Positions 44,490 through 53,498 of a stretch of DNA of 64,000 nucleotides are shown here, piece by piece. The position numbers and the translations under genes are program-made. The number at the start of each line of letters is the position of its first letter. Within the stretch, counting starts at the first letter, position 1. The notes under the pieces are model-generated. The model was not told where the DNA came from. It saw only the letters and a list, made by a program, of their open reading frames with translations, and ran no database searches. The DNA is taken from positions 83,980 to 147,979 of the forward strand of contig NZ_JABMKZ010000020.1 in assembly GCF_013204855.1 (NCBI RefSeq), read 5' to 3'. The DNA comes from Paenibacillus alba. Its GTDB lineage: Bacteria; Bacillota; Bacilli; Paenibacillales; NBRC-103111.

Positions 44490-45842
44490 CTATCCAATCG
44501 TGATTTTACCCTCAGGGTATCTATATAGTTCCTTCTCTTGCTTCGGTTGCAGCGCATAAGCGAGTGTAAATGGACCTAATCGCCCGGCAAACATCGTAAT
44601 GCAAATTAAAATTTTACCGAACGTCGTTAAATCCGGCGTCAAGCCCATGGTCAATCCTACAGTTGCAAAAGCGGAAGTGACCTCGAACAAGATTTTCAAA
44701 AATTGCGAGTCCTCTGTTGTTGATAATAACATGGTGACCATGATGACTAAAAACAAAGCCATCATAGTCAACGTAATCGCTTTGAGAATGCGATCCTTCG
44801 CTAAACGGTTGCGAAAAATCACAATATCTTCTTTCCCGCGGATCATGGTCACAATCGCAGCGATAAGAATCGTGAAGGTCGTCGTCTTGATCCCGCCTCC
44901 TGTTGAGCCCGGCGAAGCTCCGATAAACATCAGGATAACGATGAAAAATTGGGAGGCTTGACGCATTGCGCCAATATCCACCGTATTAGGACCTGCTGTC
45001 CGCGGCGCTACGGATTGGAAGAAAGAAGCCAATACTTTGCCGCCTAAATCTAGCGAGCCTATTGTTCTGTTATTCGTATATTCGAATATAAAGATGATAA
45101 GGGCTCCAAGCACAATGAGCAGTCCTGTCATGCTCAGCACAACCTTGGAATGCAGGGAGAGACGTTTGGTGGTGCGATAATCTATCGCCTCAGACATCAC
45201 AATAAAACCGATTCCCCCAAGCACAATCAGGGCCATGGCTACAAAATTGACGACGAAATCATCGACGTAGCCCGTTAGCGAGATGAAAGGGGCATCTACA
45301 GTGCCGAATAAATCAAAGCCTGCATTGTTAAACATCGATATGGCATGCCAGATGCCAAAATACAAGGCTTTTGAAAAGCCCAGGTCAAAAGTCCAACGAA
45401 TTGTAAAAATGATGGCAGCTATCGCTTCAATGCTTAAGGAGTAAATAAGGACCCGCCGAATCAAGCGAACTATGCCCTCCATACTGCCCTGGTTAAAAGC
45501 TTCCTGCAGAACCAATCTTTCTTTCAGCGTAATTTTTTTGCGAAATACCAATGCCACTAAAGTAGCCATCGTCATAAAGCCTAATCCGCCGACTTGAATC
45601 AAGCTGACAATGACAATTTGTCCAAACATCGTATAAGAACTCCCTGTGTCAATGACGACTAACCCGGTTACACAGGTCGCAGAAGTCGCGGTAAAAAGCG
45701 CATCAATAAACGGAATGGATTGCCCTGTTGCCGAAGCGAACGGAAGTGTCAAAAGACAGGCTCCAAGAATTATGATGGCAGCAAATCCGAGAACTAGAAT
45801 TTGAGGTGGTGTCATTTGCCAAAAATTTAACTTTCTATTCAT
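44490..45842 (-). CDS. Potassium uptake membrane subunit (KtrB/KtrD type)
   Basis: This 450-aa membrane protein of the Trk/Ktr/HKT superfamily carries four M1-P-M2 repeats with selectivity-filter glycines (for example TSATCVTGLVV and GASPGSTGGGIKTTT). It imports potassium driven by the sodium or membrane gradient together with the RCK subunit. I use the ATG at 45842 (MNRKLNFWQM), 4 nt after AGGAGG; the longer frame has no site. A -10-like TATAAT lies near 45950. I saw no c-di-AMP riboswitch in the short leader. Confidence 0.93.
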   Translation of the reverse strand: MNRKLNFWQMTPPQILVLGFAAIIILGACLLTLPFASATGQSIPFIDALFTATSATCVTGLVVIDTGSSYTMFGQIVIVSLIQVGGLGFMTMATLVALVFRKKITLKERLVLQEAFNQGSMEGIVRLIRRVLIYSLSIEAIAAIIFTIRWTFDLGFSKALYFGIWHAISMFNNAGFDLFGTVDAPFISLTGYVDDFVVNFVAMALIVLGGIGFIVMSEAIDYRTTKRLSLHSKVVLSMTGLLIVLGALIIFIFEYTNNRTIGSLDLGGKVLASFFQSVAPRTAGPNTVDIGAMRQASQFFIVILMFIGASPGSTGGGIKTTTFTILIAAIVTMIRGKEDIVIFRNRLAKDRILKAITLTMMALFLVIMVTMLLSTTEDSQFLKILFEVTSAFATVGLTMGLTPDLTTFGKILICITMFAGRLGPFTLAYALQPKQEKELYRYPEGKITIG

Positions 45843-46056
45843 AGCGCCTCCTAAAAAATATGCAAAAGACACTGGATTTCAAATTTTCAACGGTAGGTTT
45901 CCCCGTTATCATGAAGAAATTCCACATGTATGCAATTGATAGGTATTATATAACTGTTTTGGATTCTTTACTACCACTGAATTGGCATTCTTTTTAATCT
46001 GTGGTAACGTGGGAAGCAGGGTTTCATAATTGTGAATATAGAAGGGAACTTTTCTT

Positions 46057-47691
46057 ATGCTAAGGCCGAAATTAAACCGTCATCTCCTTATTCTAGCCAG
46101 TATCGGGATCGCGCTGTATGTGGCAATAAGCGTTCTATACGGACTCCGAACAGAAGAGGCGCCAGCTGGAGAAAATCCTTCCATAACCAAAGAACAAGCC
46201 GCAGAAAGCGCGTCTCGCTTTGTCAGCGATCGTTACGGGATCAAGAGTCCGGACACTTTCGTCGTGTATCAATCTAAGAAAGACCGCAGCGGTTATTTGC
46301 AGAAAGAACACTTATCTAAGCTCTACGATGAGACTTACGGGGAACGTTATCCTATCGATTATTACCAAGTACAAGTTGCGGACCCAAAGTCCCACAGGCA
46401 ATTCCAAGTTGAGATTAATTATAAAAATGCAGTGATTATCGGGTGGCGTGAAACAACTGCTCTCGAGACCCGTGCCACGATCAGCTTGCAGAAGGCAGAT
46501 ATTCTAGCCAAGCAAGAGATGCGTGCACAAGGCCTTGATCCTGACGAGATGAAGCTGCTCGACAAAGTGGATTCGGATACAGGGAAACAGGGGCTGACGA
46601 CGCTTTATTACACCAAGCCCTCCACGCCGTTAGGCGAGGCCAATCTGCAGGTCCGAACTGATTTCGATGATAAAACTCTGGTTGGTTACACGGTTCAGTT
46701 CAGCTTGCCGCCCTCCCACCTAGCTTGGATCGATCAGCAGGATCAATCTGCTTCCGTTATGACCTGGATCTCCATGGGCTTTACGATTCTCATGACACTT
46801 GCTTCCGTTGTTTTTGCCATCATTTATAGAAAACATATGAAGTTCAGTCGAGGCTTGTTGTTAACGGCCGTATTTTTAGCCATTTACATCACCAATAATT
46901 TTAATATGTATCCCGCCTTTCGGTCCATGAGCGGTGATGCCAATAGCGATTTTGCGACATGGGCTGCAATCATTTTCATGAATGTCGTCACGCTGCTGCT
47001 TGGCATTTCGCTTTATTTCGCCCTAGTCGCCGGAACAGGCTTGTGGGCAGCAAGCGGGCAGTTCAAATGGCCTGCATGGAAAGAAAACAAGTTCGGCACC
47101 GAAGTTTATCACGGTATGGGCCGCGGCTACTTACTCGCACTCTTCATTCTCGGCGTACAGCAGGTGCTGTTCTACGCTGGTGAAACAGGCTTTGATGTAT
47201 GGGCTGTCAACGATCCTACAGATTCTGTGCTCAATATGATTGAGCCCCGCTTCTTCCCGCTGATGGCTTGGGTTGCCGCTATTTCCGAGGAAGCAACCTA
47301 TCGCTTGCTTGGCATTATTTTATTTAAAAAGCTGTTTCGCAATAACTTTATTGCCGTTCTGATTCCAAGTATCATTTGGGCGGCTAGCCATACGCAATAT
47401 CCTATTTATCCGGTATATACACGTTTGATTGAAGTTACGGTCATCGGCATCATTCTCGGCTATGTATTCTTGAAGTACGGCTTCCTTACTGCCGTATTCG
47501 CGCATGCGAGCATGGACAGCATCCTTATGGGGATGTCGCTCTTCTCGCTTGGACACGTCAGCGACGTGCTCGCAGGCCTCTTCTATATCCTGCTGCCGGG
47601 AATCGTCGGTTTCGTTCTGGCTTGGCTGCATGGAAAAAGGCGGCGTCCCCTTATTCCTGGGGAACTGCCGCCTCGCCTTGAAGTGCTTTGA
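46057..47691 (+). CDS. CPBP family intramembrane metalloprotease with N-terminal PepSY-like domain
   Basis: This 544-aa protein has a signal-anchor helix (about 8-30) and an extracytoplasmic PepSY-like region (about 40-220, ITKEQAAESASRFV). A C-terminal membrane block with CPBP motifs follows: SEEATYR (EExxxR-type), PSIIWAASH and FAHASMD. CPBP enzymes are putative intramembrane proteases, often with roles in protein processing or defence. The last 41 bp overlap the 3' end of uvrC on the other strand. The start follows GAAGGGAA. Confidence 0.85.
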   Translation: MLRPKLNRHLLILASIGIALYVAISVLYGLRTEEAPAGENPSITKEQAAESASRFVSDRYGIKSPDTFVVYQSKKDRSGYLQKEHLSKLYDETYGERYPIDYYQVQVADPKSHRQFQVEINYKNAVIIGWRETTALETRATISLQKADILAKQEMRAQGLDPDEMKLLDKVDSDTGKQGLTTLYYTKPSTPLGEANLQVRTDFDDKTLVGYTVQFSLPPSHLAWIDQQDQSASVMTWISMGFTILMTLASVVFAIIYRKHMKFSRGLLLTAVFLAIYITNNFNMYPAFRSMSGDANSDFATWAAIIFMNVVTLLLGISLYFALVAGTGLWAASGQFKWPAWKENKFGTEVYHGMGRGYLLALFILGVQQVLFYAGETGFDVWAVNDPTDSVLNMIEPRFFPLMAWVAAISEEATYRLLGIILFKKLFRNNFIAVLIPSIIWAASHTQYPIYPVYTRLIEVTVIGIILGYVFLKYGFLTAVFAHASMDSILMGMSLFSLGHVSDVLAGLFYILLPGIVGFVLAWLHGKRRRPLIPGELPPRLEVL

Positions 47692-49660
47692 GAATCTCGC
47701 TTGCTAATTTCTCGCCAATACCTAGAGGCTTGAAGTCACCGACTTCGGCCTCTTTTATTTTGCGTACAGAACCGAAGTGCTTGAGCAGCGCCTTCCTGCG
47801 CTTTTCGCCGATGCCAGGAATCGCATCCAGCTGCGACACCACCATCGACTTCGCTCGCGATTCCCGATGGAAAGTAATCGCGAATCGGTGAACCTCATCT
47901 TGAATCCGCTGAAGCAGATAAAATTCCTGACTGTCACGCGGCAATGGCACAATCTCTGCCGGGTCTCCAATCATTAGTTGAGCCGTTTTGTGCTTGGCAT
48001 CCTTAACGAGCCCGCAAACCGGAATGAAAAGGCCCAGTTCATTCTCCAGCACATCCAGGGCGGCTGATATTTGCCCTTTCCCACCGTCAACGACGATTAA
48101 GTCAGGCATCGTGAGATTATCCTTCAGCACCCGCTCATATCTGCGACGAATGACCTCGCGCATCGTTTCGTAGTCATCCGGTCCAACTACCGTCTTCACT
48201 TTATATTTGCGGTACTCCTTCCGATCCGGCCGTCCGTCTACAAAAACGACCATTGCCGATACCGGATTCGTCCCTTGAATGTTCGAGTTATCGAACGCCT
48301 CGATGCGGCGAATAACGCCAAGTCCGAGCCATTCGCCCAAATTCTCAACCGCTTTGGTGGTGCGGCGCTCATCGCGCTCTACCAAGCGGAATTTCTCGTC
48401 GAGCGCATTGCGGGCATTGTCTTTGGCCATATCGACCATCTGCTTCTTCAATCCGCGCTGCGGAATATGCACCTTGACCTTCAGCCAAGATTCTAGCGCT
48501 TCCCGAACATCCTTCTCTTCGGCTGCTGCCTGAGCTGCTTCTTTGGTTGGAGGCGCTGCATCGAACGCTTCACCGTCTGCTCCTAACGCTTCTGAATCTT
48601 CAGATTGAGCTGAGATATCAGAAGCAGGCAATGCAGCTGAAGTTGTTTCAGCAGCCTGAGCCTCAGGAGCGGCCGTTCCCTGAACAGGCATCGTCGGCAG
48701 AAAAATCTCCTTCGGCAGCGCCGGGTTGTCGCTGTACACCTGGGTAACATAAGTGATGAAATCGTTGTACTCATCGCCGTAATAAGGGAACAGCGAGACG
48801 TGCCGCTCGATCAGCTTGCCCTGACGCATGTACTGGATATGTACAGCCATCCAGCCCTTGTCGACCGCGTAGCCAAACACATCGCGGTCCAGTGCATCAA
48901 CCGCATTGATCTTCTGCTTCTCCATGACGGCGTCGATGTTCAGGATATGATCGCGCAGTTCTTTGGCGCGCTCAAAGTTCAGTTCCTCGGCTGCGGCCAG
49001 CATCTTGGTCGTCAGCTCTTCTTTAATAACGTCGTGTCCCCCGTTCAGGAAACGACTGATCTCCTGCACCATCCGCTCGTTCGTCTCCTCGGATATGTCG
49101 AACTCGCAAGGCGCCAGACACTGCCCGATATGATAGTATAGGCATACTTTCTCAGGCATGGTCTTGCACTTGCGCAGCGGATACAACCGGTCCAGCAGCT
49201 TCTTCGTCTGCTGGGCCGCGAAGGCATTCGGATAAGGGCCGAAATACTTCCCCTTATCCTTATACACCCGCCGCGTGACTTCCAGACGCGGCTGAGGTTC
49301 ATGGGTAATTTTGATATAAGGAAACGTCTTATCATCCTTCAAGAGGACATTGTATCTCGGGTGATGCTGCTTAATCAGATTACACTCCAGAATTAAAGCC
49401 TCCATATTCGAGGAGGTAATTATATATTCAAAGTCACGGATTTCGCTGACTAGTTTTTGCGTCTTGGCGCTGTGACTTCCCGTGAAATAAGAGCGTACGC
49501 GATTTTTCAAAACCTTCGCTTTGCCCACATAAATAATGGTGCCTTCACGGTTTTTCATAATATAACAACCTGGTTTATCTGGCAGTAGTGACAGCTTATG
49601 TCGAATAACTTCTAAACTCTGGTCACGCAGGGTAGGGTCTTCTTGCTCATGCTCGGTCAT
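47651..49660 (-). CDS. uvrC: Excinuclease ABC subunit C with an unusual insert
   Basis: This 669-aa protein is longer than typical UvrC (about 590-620). It has the N-terminal GIY-YIG nuclease (GCYIMKNREGTIIYVGKAK), the UVR motif (AAEELNFERAKELRDHI), the RNase H-like nuclease (IEAFDNSNIQGTNPVSAMVVF, DLIVVDGGKGQ) and C-terminal helix-hairpin-helix motifs (IPGIGEKRRKALLKHFGS). The extra length is an Ala/Glu/Ser-rich insert (about 323-387, with AAPEAQAAETTSAALPASD) before the second nuclease domain. It makes the dual incisions of nucleotide excision repair. The ATG follows AGGAGATCG. Confidence 0.95.
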   Translation of the reverse strand: MTEHEQEDPTLRDQSLEVIRHKLSLLPDKPGCYIMKNREGTIIYVGKAKVLKNRVRSYFTGSHSAKTQKLVSEIRDFEYIITSSNMEALILECNLIKQHHPRYNVLLKDDKTFPYIKITHEPQPRLEVTRRVYKDKGKYFGPYPNAFAAQQTKKLLDRLYPLRKCKTMPEKVCLYYHIGQCLAPCEFDISEETNERMVQEISRFLNGGHDVIKEELTTKMLAAAEELNFERAKELRDHILNIDAVMEKQKINAVDALDRDVFGYAVDKGWMAVHIQYMRQGKLIERHVSLFPYYGDEYNDFITYVTQVYSDNPALPKEIFLPTMPVQGTAAPEAQAAETTSAALPASDISAQSEDSEALGADGEAFDAAPPTKEAAQAAAEEKDVREALESWLKVKVHIPQRGLKKQMVDMAKDNARNALDEKFRLVERDERRTTKAVENLGEWLGLGVIRRIEAFDNSNIQGTNPVSAMVVFVDGRPDRKEYRKYKVKTVVGPDDYETMREVIRRRYERVLKDNLTMPDLIVVDGGKGQISAALDVLENELGLFIPVCGLVKDAKHKTAQLMIGDPAEIVPLPRDSQEFYLLQRIQDEVHRFAITFHRESRAKSMVVSQLDAIPGIGEKRRKALLKHFGSVRKIKEAEVGDFKPLGIGEKLASEILKALQGEAAVPQE

Positions 49661-49683
49661 GCTCTCGATCTCCTTTCACACAA

Positions 49684-49724
49684 CAAAAAAGCTCTTTTCA
49701 GCATAGCAGAAAAAGAGCTTTTTC
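49684..49724 (-). terminator. Terminator downstream of trxA
   Basis: AAAAAGCTCTTTTTC and its complement form a stem with a CTGCTATGC-type loop followed by TTTTTTG on the minus strand, separating trxA from uvrC. Confidence 0.85.
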
Positions 49725-49756
49725 ACACGAACAATTGTTTCTAGTTTTCTAACAAA

Positions 49757-50071
49757 TTATTGATGACGGGAAACTACATTTTTGAGCGCTTCTTTGGATT
49801 GGAAACCAACCACTTTATCAACAGGCTGTCCGTCTTTGAAAACGATCAGTGTTGGAATACTCATAACGCCAAAGCGAGCAGCGGATTCCGGATTGTCATC
49901 CACGTTTACTTTTGCGATTTTCAAAGATTCGATTTCTTTATCCAGCTCTTCCAATACAGGAGCGATCATTTTACAAGGTCCGCACCAAGGCGCCCAGAAG
50001 TCTACAAGTACTGTACCTTCTCCTTCAACTTCTGCTTTAAAGCTGTTATCAGAAACATTCACGATTGACAT
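49757..50071 (-). CDS. trxA: Thioredoxin
   Basis: This 104-aa protein has the active site WAPWCGPCKM and cis-Pro region (MSIPTLIVFKDG) of thioredoxin. It reduces protein disulfides using thioredoxin reductase. I use the ATG at 50071 (MSIVNVSDNSF) because GGAGG lies upstream; the frame extends further but without a start signal. Confidence 0.97.
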   Translation of the reverse strand: MSIVNVSDNSFKAEVEGEGTVLVDFWAPWCGPCKMIAPVLEELDKEIESLKIAKVNVDDNPESAARFGVMSIPTLIVFKDGQPVDKVVGFQSKEALKNVVSRHQ

Positions 50072-50144
50072 GATAGTTCCTCCTTCTAAGAATGGATTTG
50101 ATGTATTGATCATAACGTCTGCCTTCAAGACAGCTCATGAGTAA

Positions 50145-50172
50145 AGTATACCACACCAGTAGGTCAATTCAA
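50145..50172 (-). promoter_or_regulatory. trxA promoter
   Basis: TTGAAT (50172-50167) and TATACT (50150-50145) have a 16-bp spacer, and TGG before the -10 makes an extended -10. Confidence 0.65.
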
Positions 50173-50209
50173 CCAAGCTATAGTGTAGCCAAAAGTTGAA
50201 GCCGGCATT

Positions 50210-50593
50210 CTATTTAGCAGGCAATCCTACTGGCAGCCCCTGAATCCTTTGCTGCTCAATATACGCGATTCGATCCTTCAAATTGGCTTGCAGCATCTGC
50301 AGCATTTCCATTTGTCGCTCTATGTCCTGAAGCTTCTCTGTATAGAGTGGCAGCAAATCATCGCAAAGCGACTCCTGATTTTTCATAACGCAGTTAAGGA
50401 AGCTTTCAATTTGTTCGGTCGTAAAGCCTAGGCTTAAATAGAATTGAATGGTCTTCACGCGTTCAACTACCATCTGGTTGTACACCCGGTAGCCGTTCTC
50501 CTCACGCTGAGTGGCAATGAGCCCTTTGGCCTCATAGTACCGTAAGGATCGAATGCTGGCACCGGTAAGCTTGGATAATTCACTAATCCGCAT
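50210..50593 (-). CDS. MerR-family transcriptional regulator
   Basis: This 127-aa protein has a MerR winged helix at the N-terminus (ISELSKLTGASIRSLRYYEAKGL) and a C-terminal coiled coil. A single cysteine-containing loop (NCVMKNQESLCDDL) is present but not a clear metal site. The signal is unknown; it may be redox- or drug-related given trxA next door, but that is speculation. The ATG at 50593 follows AAGGTG; an in-frame GTG lies three codons earlier. Confidence 0.88.
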   Translation of the reverse strand: MRISELSKLTGASIRSLRYYEAKGLIATQREENGYRVYNQMVVERVKTIQFYLSLGFTTEQIESFLNCVMKNQESLCDDLLPLYTEKLQDIERQMEMLQMLQANLKDRIAYIEQQRIQGLPVGLPAK

Positions 50594-50732
50594 GGCCTTC
50601 ACCTTTTTCCTTTTCCTTGATCAAGTAAGGATGCTTTCATTGTAAACCATGACACTAATGTTAGAGTCAAGCGTTATTTTAAAATTTTCGCCGATATCTG
50701 CTATTGTTTGCATAATTGTCACTTTGATAAGC

Positions 50733-50762
50733 TTTACAACTTTCGGCGAATTTGGGTATACT
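50733..50762 (+). promoter_or_regulatory. Promoter of the YqzM-like gene
   Basis: TTTACA (50733-50738) and TATACT (50757-50762) have an 18-bp spacer. Confidence 0.65.
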
Positions 50763-50802
50763 AAGCTTAAACTACGAATGTCGGACGTTAGGGGGTAACC
50801 AC

Positions 50803-50946
50803 ATGAGCGATCCTAAACACCCTGAGCTTCACGTGTATGAAGAGCCGCGCAACGATTTCATGGATGTAGGTATTGGCTTTGGCGCATTCTTTGGTTTCTT
50901 GTTTATCATTGCAGCCGTTGCAACTGTCATTCAAGTAATGAAATAA
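50803..50946 (+). CDS. YqzM-like small membrane protein (47 aa)
   Basis: The protein starts MSDPKHPELHVYEEPRNDF and has one C-terminal membrane helix (GFGAFFGFLFIIAAVATVIQV). The layout resembles the YqzM family of Bacillales: a short acidic head, ND.DVG, then a helix. AGGGGG lies 6 nt upstream of the ATG at 50803. A promoter precedes it and a strong terminator follows, so it is its own transcription unit. Function is unknown. Confidence 0.75.
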   Translation: MSDPKHPELHVYEEPRNDFMDVGIGFGAFFGFLFIIAAVATVIQVMK

Positions 50947-50966
50947 GCATGTTTAAGCTTAGTCCG

Positions 50967-51004
50967 AAAACCGCTTTGCACTCACCTGTGAAGCGGTTTT
51001 TTTC
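50967..51004 (+). terminator. Terminator of the YqzM-like gene
   Basis: AAAACCGCTT and AAGCGGTTTT form the stem, followed by TTTTTTTC. Confidence 0.9.
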
Positions 51005-51089
51005 TTGCAGCTTCCTCCTTGATGGAGGGCTCTGTAATATGCACTAGACAGCTTCACCAAATGTTACCGCAGAAGGAGCCATTATTCCT

Positions 51090-52091
51090 ATGATTAAAGT
51101 TCAGCCAGAACGTCAGAAGCTCATTACATTCATCGGGTTAACTGATGCAGATTTACAACTTTTGAAAAGCAAAGAAGAAGCCTTCAAGATCATCGTGGAC
51201 AAGCTAGTCGACGAATTATATGCCGAGCTTATCACTTGGCCTGAACTCATGGAGTTAATTCAGAAACACAGCACGATCGAACGCCTCAAAGAAACGCAGC
51301 GCTGGTACTTCCTGTCCATGGCTTCCGGTGTGATTGATGAGGAATATATTAAAAAACGACTCTTTATTGGAAGTGTACATTCTCGTATCGGCTTAACAAC
51401 CTCTTGGTACTTAGGCACTTATTTAAAATATACCGATTTAGCTACATACCATTTCAAGCAGCACCTTCCCGAGGATTGGATTCAAGTCCTTCATGCCTTA
51501 AGCAAAATGTTCAATCTGGATTCACAGCTCGTCCTTGAAGCCTATGAGCAAGATGAGAAGCAGAAAATCCAAACACTCGCCGATGAGCAAGCGAACATGC
51601 TGACAACAATTTCCGGCGCTGTTCAAGATTTGGCCTTAATGATGGTTGAGCTTGGCGGCAGCAGCCAAACAGTTGCCGATACAGCTATCCAAACCGCTGA
51701 ATCCCAAGAGTTATCCAACTCGCGGATCGATGAGCTCAACAATGAAATCAAGGACATCGCCAAAATGGGCTCCGTCATGAAAGAAATTTCCGATCAGACG
51801 CATCTGCTCGGATTGAATGCAGCCATTGAAGCCGCACGTTCCGGCGAGCATGGCCGCGGCTTCGAAGTTGTCGCTAACGAAGTGCGCAAGCTCGCATCGC
51901 ATTCCAGAGAATCGCTGGACCAGATTCAATCGAAGCTGAAACTGATCGCCCAGAAGCTGGAGCTGGTCAAAAAAGGCTCCGAAGAAACAACCCACTACGC
52001 ACGCACACAAGCAGCAAGCGCTCAGGAATTAACTTCGTTCGTGCAAATGATCGAAAATGTAACAACTGAGCTGGAGAAATTAAAGAAATAA
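51090..52091 (+). CDS. Globin-coupled chemosensor (HemAT-like) with short signalling domain
   Basis: This 333-aa soluble protein has an N-terminal protoglobin domain (about 10-165). The proximal haem histidine is probably the one in IGSVHSRIGLT. A shortened MCP signalling domain follows (about 175-333), keeping the tip MKEISDQTHLLGLNAAIEAA. No membrane helix or HAMP domain is present. It probably senses oxygen or another gas and signals to CheA/CheW. The short C-terminus, about half of a full receptor, resembles YfmS-like soluble chemoreceptors. Confidence 0.88.
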   Translation: MIKVQPERQKLITFIGLTDADLQLLKSKEEAFKIIVDKLVDELYAELITWPELMELIQKHSTIERLKETQRWYFLSMASGVIDEEYIKKRLFIGSVHSRIGLTTSWYLGTYLKYTDLATYHFKQHLPEDWIQVLHALSKMFNLDSQLVLEAYEQDEKQKIQTLADEQANMLTTISGAVQDLALMMVELGGSSQTVADTAIQTAESQELSNSRIDELNNEIKDIAKMGSVMKEISDQTHLLGLNAAIEAARSGEHGRGFEVVANEVRKLASHSRESLDQIQSKLKLIAQKLELVKKGSEETTHYARTQAASAQELTSFVQMIENVTTELEKLKK

Positions 52092-52095
52092 CGAG

Positions 52096-52136
52096 AAGGA
52101 CCGTCAGGAGGAATTGTTCCTCTTGGCGGTCCTTTT
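52096..52136 (+). terminator. Terminator of the globin-coupled sensor gene
   Basis: AAGGACCGtCA, AGGAGGAA and their complements ending CGGTCCTTTT form the stem. Confidence 0.8.
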
Positions 52137-52172
52137 AGAATGAAGCAACTTTTTCCATCGCAACTCGTTAAT

Positions 52173-52351
52173 GGGAACTACGATCCTCTATTTTGCCGAA
52201 AATCGATCAAATGCCTATCGAAACAGAACTACAGTCCCTTATTTGCCCATTTTTGGCTCTGAAGCCCGCCTATTATGGCAAATAGCGCCCTGTAGTTCCG
52301 TTTCATGTTAGATTCAGCCGATTCTTCCTCAAATAGCGTATCCTAGTTCCC
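52173..52351. repeat. Four-copy palindromic repeat (BIME-like)
   Basis: A unit of about 22-25 bp with consensus GGAACTA..G...CTATTTGCC occurs at 52173-52197 and 52226-52247 on the plus strand. It occurs again at 52277-52299 and 52330-52351 on the minus strand. The result is two nested inverted repeats that can fold into long hairpins. No gene is present. It resembles mobile intergenic palindromes. Confidence 0.7.
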
Positions 52352-52364
52352 TTTCAGCGTTTTC

Positions 52365-52499
52365 TATACTTCCTATACTTCCTGTACTTCCTGCACTTCC
52401 TGCACTTCCTGCATTTCCTGCACTTCCGGCATTTCCTGCATTCACTGCGCTTCCTGCACTTCAATCAATTCCAGCGTTTCCTGCACTTCCATCATTTCC
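52365..52499. repeat. Fifteen tandem 9-bp units overlapping the dnaI stop codon
   Basis: Fifteen consecutive 9-bp units run without gaps. The consensus is TGCACTTCC on the plus strand; units start tatacttcc, tatacttcc, tgtacttcc, tgcacttcc. The final unit covers the dnaI stop codon. Divergence among the units suggests an old minisatellite. The minus strand, read one frame off dnaI, gives Gly-x-y triplets. Confidence 0.85.
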
Positions 52500-53442
52500 C
52501 ACGCTTATTCGTACCCGTCACTTCAACGACATCTACAAAAGGCCGAATGCGGTCCATAATCCGCTGCCCCTTGTACTCCTCGTCGCCATCCTTGTTGGTG
52601 AAGCTGAAATGCTTCTCCAAGTCATGCAGCGCATAATTGGATGTGAAGAACGTCGGCTTGCGATTCATCCGGTGATTCACGATCGCTCCAATGACATGGT
52701 CCCGGAGCCATGGATTGAGGTTTTCTGCTCCGATATCATCGAAAACAAGCAGATCTGTATCCTTCAGGAGGTCAATCGTTTCCTTCAGCTTGTAGGGCTC
52801 CTGGAACATGCCTTTGAGATCCTCGGCAAAATCCGGCATATACACGATGGCGCCTGTCATCCCAACTTTGGCCAGCTGATGCAGCATATAGCCCATTAAG
52901 AACGTCTTGCCCGTTCCGAACGATCCAGAGAGGTACAGCCCTCGCGGCTGCAGCCCTTCTTCCATCGTCAGGCTGACATAGTCGTTAATCTGCATCACAG
53001 CTTTAGCCCGATCCAAATCCGTCTCGAGGATGTCCCCGAACGAGTAGCTGCGTGAAATCATCCGCGGATCCACGTGAAAGGTGCGAATGCGGCTGCTGAT
53101 CGCATCTTGAAGCTGCTTCGCGTTGAATTTCTTGCAGGCTACTTTTTCCTCATGGATAAAAGGCTTCTCATTCACAGAGTCTGCCGTAAGCATCGTGTAA
53201 TGGCCTGTCATATCATTCGGGCAGCGTTCCAAGCCAGGACAGTTCGAGCAAGTTTTGAACTCAGTCACGTATTGGTACAGCTTGTTCATATTGATTTTGA
53301 TCGTATAGTCATCGACAAACGGATACTTCTGGCGAAATTTATGAACTAAAGCATCGTCCATCACGGCTTTAATTTTGTCTTCGGCTTTCCGTCTCCATTC
53401 CGAATTCGGCATTGATTTGAGTAAGTGCGACAGGGATTCCAT
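52492..53442 (-). CDS. dnaI: Primosomal protein DnaI (helicase loader)
   Basis: This 316-aa AAA+ ATPase loads the replicative helicase at oriC and restart sites. The N-terminal domain has a cysteine cluster (CSNCPGLERCPND, then KVACKKF) that contacts the helicase. The C-terminal domain has Walker A GSFGTGKTF and Walker B LLVFDDIG. The ATG at 53442 (MESLSHLLKSM) follows AGGAGG; the frame opens ten codons earlier without a better site. It lies 56 nt after dnaB on the same strand. The stop codon lies inside a tandem repeat array. Confidence 0.95.
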   Translation of the reverse strand: MESLSHLLKSMPNSEWRRKAEDKIKAVMDDALVHKFRQKYPFVDDYTIKINMNKLYQYVTEFKTCSNCPGLERCPNDMTGHYTMLTADSVNEKPFIHEEKVACKKFNAKQLQDAISSRIRTFHVDPRMISRSYSFGDILETDLDRAKAVMQINDYVSLTMEEGLQPRGLYLSGSFGTGKTFLMGYMLHQLAKVGMTGAIVYMPDFAEDLKGMFQEPYKLKETIDLLKDTDLLVFDDIGAENLNPWLRDHVIGAIVNHRMNRKPTFFTSNYALHDLEKHFSFTNKDGDEEYKGQRIMDRIRPFVDVVEVTGTNKRGK

Positions 53443-53498
53443 GCTTGCGGCACCTCCTAATTTATCAGGCATGCTATTTTTCGTTGTTTCGCCCTCGG

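Noticed and set aside
45873..46056. A c-di-AMP (ydaO) riboswitch before the Ktr genes
   Set aside because: The leader is too short and the typical GGGGGACCCA-like blocks are missing; only a small hairpin with GGGGAAACC is seen.
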